Translations under genes and position numbers: made by a program
Notes under the pieces: generated by a model
The model's database searches: none
Seen by the model: the letters and a program-made list of their open reading frames with translations, nothing else
Told to the model about the DNA's origin: nothing
Part shown: positions 61,256 through 64,000 of the stretch, one piece after another
How positions within the stretch are numbered: position 1 is the first letter of the stretch
Layout of the letters: every line of letters begins with the position of its first letter
Source: Roseovarius sp.
GTDB taxonomy: Bacteria; Pseudomonadota; Alphaproteobacteria; Rhodobacterales; Rhodobacteraceae
Length of the DNA: 64,000 nucleotides
Direction of reading: 5' to 3'
Assembly (NCBI RefSeq): GCF_027019125.1
Contig: NZ_JALUXE010000008.1
Span: 166,783 to 230,782, forward strand

Positions 61256-63711
61256 GCCGCGCCTCCCATCACCGGGCGCATCCGTCTGAGGCGGAGCGCA
61301 TTGGAGAGAACGAAGACCGAAGAAAGCGCCATCGCACCTGCAGCCAGCATTGGCGACAAGAGGAGGCCGCTCACCGGATAAAGAACCCCCGCCGCCACCG
61401 GAATGAGCGCGGCGTTATAGGCAAAGGCCCAGAAGAGGTTCTGCCGGATATTGCGTAGTGTGCGATGCGAAAGCGCCTGCGCCTCGACCACGCCGGTCAG
61501 GTCGCCCGACATCAGCACCACGTCTGCCGCTTCGATGGCCACATCCGTGCCCGTTCCCACGGCGATGCCCACATCGGCCTGCGCCAATGCTGGCGCGTCG
61601 TTGATCCCGTCCCCGACAAAGACCAGCGTGCCAAAGCGCTCTTGCAGCGCGCGCACCGCCGCCACCTTGCCTTCGGGCAGAACCTCGGCTTCGACATGGT
61701 CAATGCCCAGCTGGCGGGCGATGGCATGCGCAGTGGCCGTGCTGTCGCCGGTAATCATCGCTGTCTTGATCCCCTTGGTATGCAAGGCGGCGATAACCGC
61801 CGCACTGGTTTGCTTGACCTGATCGGCGATGCCCAGCACCGCCACGAGGCGCCCGTCGATTGCGATGTGGATAGCGGTCTGTCCGGCTTCGGCAAAGCTA
61901 TTGGTCTCTGTGGCCAGAGCGTCGGTCTCGATGCCCTCGCGCGTCATCAGACGCGCCGCGCCGATCAGAATGCGATGACCTTCGACCTCGGCGCTCAGCC
62001 CGTGCCCGGCGATGGCCCGCACGGCGTTTGCCCCCGGCACCTCAAGACCCCGCCGCGCCGCTTCAGCCTCGACCGCGCGGGCGATGGGGTGTTCCGATCG
62101 CGCCTGTGCCGCCGCGGCAAGCCGCAGCACGCTGTCCGCATCCTGCCCCGCCACCACGGCAATCCGCGTCACCTCGGGTTTGCCGCGCGTCAGCGTGCCG
62201 GTCTTGTCAAAGGCAATGGCGCGCACCTCATCGAGCCGCTGCAAGGCCTCGCCCTTGCGAAAGAGCACGCCCAGTTCCGCCGCGCGTCCGGTGCCCACCA
62301 TGATCGACGTCGGCGTCGCCAATCCCATCGCGCAGGGGCAGGCGATGATCAGAACAGACACCCCCGCGACCAGCGCATGCGTCAGAACCGGGGCCGGACC
62401 CAGCAGCAGCCAGACCGCCACCGTAACAAGCGCAATCGCGATCACCACCGGCACAAATATTCGCACCACCCGATCCGCCAGCGCCTGCACCGGCAGTTTG
62501 GCGCCCTGCGCCGTCTCGACCATCGCCACGATTCGCGCCAGTACCGTGTCCTGCCCGACGGCCGTCGCGCGAAAACTGAGCGCGCCCGCGCCATTGACCG
62601 TGCCGCCGACGACGCTGTCACCGGGTCCCTTGGCCACGGGCAGCGCCTCGCCGGTGATCATGGATTCGTCGATATGCGAGTGACCCTCTGTCACCTCGCC
62701 ATCAATCGCTACCCGTTCGCCGGGGCGCAGATGAATCAGATCGCCAAGGGCGACTTCATCTATAGGCAGATCGCTGACCTTGCCCTTGCGCTCGACCCTT
62801 GCCGTCTTGGGCTGTAACCCGATCAGCCGCTGGATCGCGGCCCCCGTACGGCCCTTGGCCCGCGCCTCGAGCCAGCGGCCCGTGAGGATAAGGGTGACAA
62901 TGACTGCTGCCGCCTCGAAATAGACCGCGCGCGTGCCTTCGGGCAAAAGCGTAGGGGCCAAGAGCGCCACCGTGGAATAAGCCCAGGCCGCACTTGCGCC
63001 CAAGGCCACGAGGCTGTTCATGTCCGGTGCGCCCTTGAGCAGCGCGGGAACACCCAGACGGTAGAATTGGCGCCCCGGCCAGAGCAGAACCAGCGTGGTC
63101 AGTCCGAACTGCACCGACCAGGACAGACCCATGCCAAGCGTCGTCATGATCAGATCGTGCAGAGCCGGGATCATGTGCCCCCCCATCTCCAGCACAAAGA
63201 CCGGAAGTGTCAAAAGACCGGCGATCCAGACCTGTCGGCGTGCATGGCCGATCTCTTCCGCGCGACGGGCTGTGGGGTCCTCGCCGCCGGGGGTGTGCAG
63301 TCGTGCCGGATAACCCGCCTCGGTCAGGGCACGCGCCAGAGCGCGCGCATCCGTGCTGCCGGGCAGATAGCGCACGCGGGCCGTTTCCGTGGCAAGATTG
63401 ACCTGCGCCTCGAGCACGGCGGGCAGGGCCATCAGCGCGCGCTCGGCGCGGTCCACGCAAGAGGCACAGGTCATGCCGCTCACGGCAAGTGTCACTGTAT
63501 CCTCGCGGGCCGGGTAGTTGGCCGCCCGCAGCGCAGCCACGATTTCGCTGGCCTCTGCGCCGTTCAGGCTCATCTGTGCTGTGCCATTGGCAAAATTGAC
63601 CGAGGCCTGGTTAACCCCGGCCACTGCGCCAAGCGCCCGCTCGGCTCTCCCGGCACAGCCTGCACAGCTCAGCCCCTTCACCTCGATTCTCATGTTGCTT
63701 GGCTCTGCCAT
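61252..63711 (-). CDS. copA: Copper-exporting P1B-type ATPase CopA
   Basis: An 819-residue Cu(I) efflux pump. Two N-terminal heavy-metal domains carry CxxC motifs at Cys16/Cys19 (GLSCAGC) and Cys82/Cys85 (GMTCASC). The membrane CPC motif is at 458-460, the phosphorylated Asp502 is in DKTGT, and the P-domain GDGINDAPAL is intact. It has eight predicted membrane helices. GAGGA lies 6 bases before the ATG. First gene of copA-cueR. Confidence 0.97.
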   Translation of the reverse strand: MAEPSNMRIEVKGLSCAGCAGRAERALGAVAGVNQASVNFANGTAQMSLNGAEASEIVAALRAANYPAREDTVTLAVSGMTCASCVDRAERALMALPAVLEAQVNLATETARVRYLPGSTDARALARALTEAGYPARLHTPGGEDPTARRAEEIGHARRQVWIAGLLTLPVFVLEMGGHMIPALHDLIMTTLGMGLSWSVQFGLTTLVLLWPGRQFYRLGVPALLKGAPDMNSLVALGASAAWAYSTVALLAPTLLPEGTRAVYFEAAAVIVTLILTGRWLEARAKGRTGAAIQRLIGLQPKTARVERKGKVSDLPIDEVALGDLIHLRPGERVAIDGEVTEGHSHIDESMITGEALPVAKGPGDSVVGGTVNGAGALSFRATAVGQDTVLARIVAMVETAQGAKLPVQALADRVVRIFVPVVIAIALVTVAVWLLLGPAPVLTHALVAGVSVLIIACPCAMGLATPTSIMVGTGRAAELGVLFRKGEALQRLDEVRAIAFDKTGTLTRGKPEVTRIAVVAGQDADSVLRLAAAAQARSEHPIARAVEAEAARRGLEVPGANAVRAIAGHGLSAEVEGHRILIGAARLMTREGIETDALATETNSFAEAGQTAIHIAIDGRLVAVLGIADQVKQTSAAVIAALHTKGIKTAMITGDSTATAHAIARQLGIDHVEAEVLPEGKVAAVRALQERFGTLVFVGDGINDAPALAQADVGIAVGTGTDVAIEAADVVLMSGDLTGVVEAQALSHRTLRNIRQNLFWAFAYNAALIPVAAGVLYPVSGLLLSPMLAAGAMALSSVFVLSNALRLRRMRPVMGGAA

Positions 63712-63737
63712 GGCGATTCCTCTTTTGCTTTGAGGGT

Positions 63738-63768
63738 CAGATAGGGATTCCAGTCACTGTAAGGTCAA
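63738..63768 (-). promoter_or_regulatory. CueR-type copA promoter with 19-bp spacer
   Basis: TTGACC (63768-63763), a 19-base spacer, and TATCTG (63743-63738) on the minus strand, 27 bases before the copA ATG. The overlong spacer contains the near-perfect dyad TTACAGT-G-ACTGGAA, exactly the architecture of MerR-family activated promoters. Confidence 0.75.
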
Positions 63769-63828
63769 GGGCGCAGGCCCGAATTGTTGGAAAACAGGGC
63801 GATTTGCAGGGAAATAAGGCGCTGCGAA

Positions 63829-64000
63829 GAAAAATTCATTTTTCTGTAAAAAACCCCTTGCGACTCTTTGGGGCTAACCGTAAAAGCCCCTTCACCGGCG
63901 CTGCTGAGGCGGACGTTGGGACGCGGAACGGGGTTGAGCGGAAGCTTGACGAAGGGAAGCGGGAATAAACTCTGAGGTAGGATTGGCGGGTTGCGCTAGG
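63829..64000 (+). promoter_or_regulatory. Probable stable RNA (rrn-like) promoter and leader running off the right edge
   Basis: A perfect AT palindrome GAAAAAT-TC-ATTTTTC (63829-63844) and an A-tract form a UP-like region. TTGCGA (63858-63863), a 17-base spacer and TAAAAG (63881-63886) could be the promoter. GGGGCT and AGCCCC (63870, 63885) can pair. The GC-rich non-coding stretch after it resembles, from memory, leader sequences before 16S rRNA in Rhodobacterales. The RNA gene itself is beyond the window. Confidence 0.4.

Noticed and set aside
63699..63968. 89-codon plus-strand frame at the right edge
   Set aside because: It begins inside copA antisense and covers the copA promoter and the putative RNA leader; no ribosome-binding site.
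1..64000. CRISPR arrays, insertion sequences, prophage, toxin-antitoxin or restriction genes
   Set aside because: No regularly spaced repeats, transposase, integrase, phage structural or restriction genes were found on either strand.

Overview
The window is about 64 kb of high-GC, gene-dense chromosome from an alphaproteobacterium, most likely a marine Rhodobacterales (Roseobacter-group) species. The evidence is gene content: a class I lysyl-tRNA synthetase, FlaF/FlbT flagellin control, a DUF1217 flagellar protein, a class II (CP4-like) EPSP synthase, an AraC-MGMT fusion, a RACo-like ASKHA ferredoxin, and a TGA-N9-TCA site of the 'Iron-Rhodo-box' type at the heme-uptake genes. No phage, transposase, CRISPR array or plasmid gene was seen. 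Almost everything belongs to a known family, so the novelty lies mainly in small and non-coding features.

Layout. 1-11.6 kb: first flagellar block. A lytic transglycosylase and flhA-fliR-flhB plus a small coiled-coil gene run rightward. A leftward operon flgB-flgC-fliE-fliQ-flgF-flgG-flgA-flgH-fliL meets them, and fliI diverges from flgB. 11.6-25.4 kb: housekeeping genes: a TerB-like protein, lysK, cytochrome c, an OmpA-type lipoprotein, an Ada-like DNA repair regulator, nth, a PfkB kinase, enoyl-CoA hydratase, mutM, ubiE-ubiB, yjbH-yjbF and a DUF1810 gene. 25.4-30.8 kb: histidine utilisation (hutI-hutH-hutU) with a divergent hutC repressor and a probable operator. 30.8-37.6 kb: aroA, a membrane protein, a RACo-like activator, a lipoprotein, adenine deaminase and a stand-alone Lrp ligand-binding domain.

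37.7-43.4 kb: second flagellar block. flgJ(N)-flgN-fliC-flaF-flbT-DUF1217 run leftward and fliK-flgD rightward. 43.4-49.5 kb: heme uptake, hmuS-hmuT-hmuU-hmuV leftward and the TonB receptor hmuR rightward, sharing the iron-box promoter. 49.7-52 kb: an aldehyde dehydrogenase and an SDR. 52.1-55.4 kb: an OmpR-type two-component pair divergent from a DegP-like protease. 55.4-56.1 kb: an intergenic stretch with a candidate 27-residue hydrophobic peptide gene and tRNA-Gln(UUG). 56.2-60.8 kb: an SH3 protein, a D-2-hydroxyacid dehydrogenase, a THUMP RNA methyltransferase and a gamma-glutamyltransferase. 60.9-63.8 kb: copA-cueR copper efflux with a 19-bp-spacer MerR-type promoter. The right edge looks like the promoter and leader of a stable RNA (possibly rrn) operon.

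How it fits together. The two flagellar blocks supply export gate, rod, rings, export ATPase, filament and hook-length control. Motor and switch genes, fliF, flgE/K/L and fliP are not in the window. Three divergent or long flagellar control regions carry 11-bp-phased TTAA-like half-sites that could be CtrA sites. The hairpin upstream of the fliC ribosome-binding site lies beside flbT, whose product acts on flagellin mRNA in Caulobacter. Two convergent gene pairs are separated by the same inverted-repeat element.
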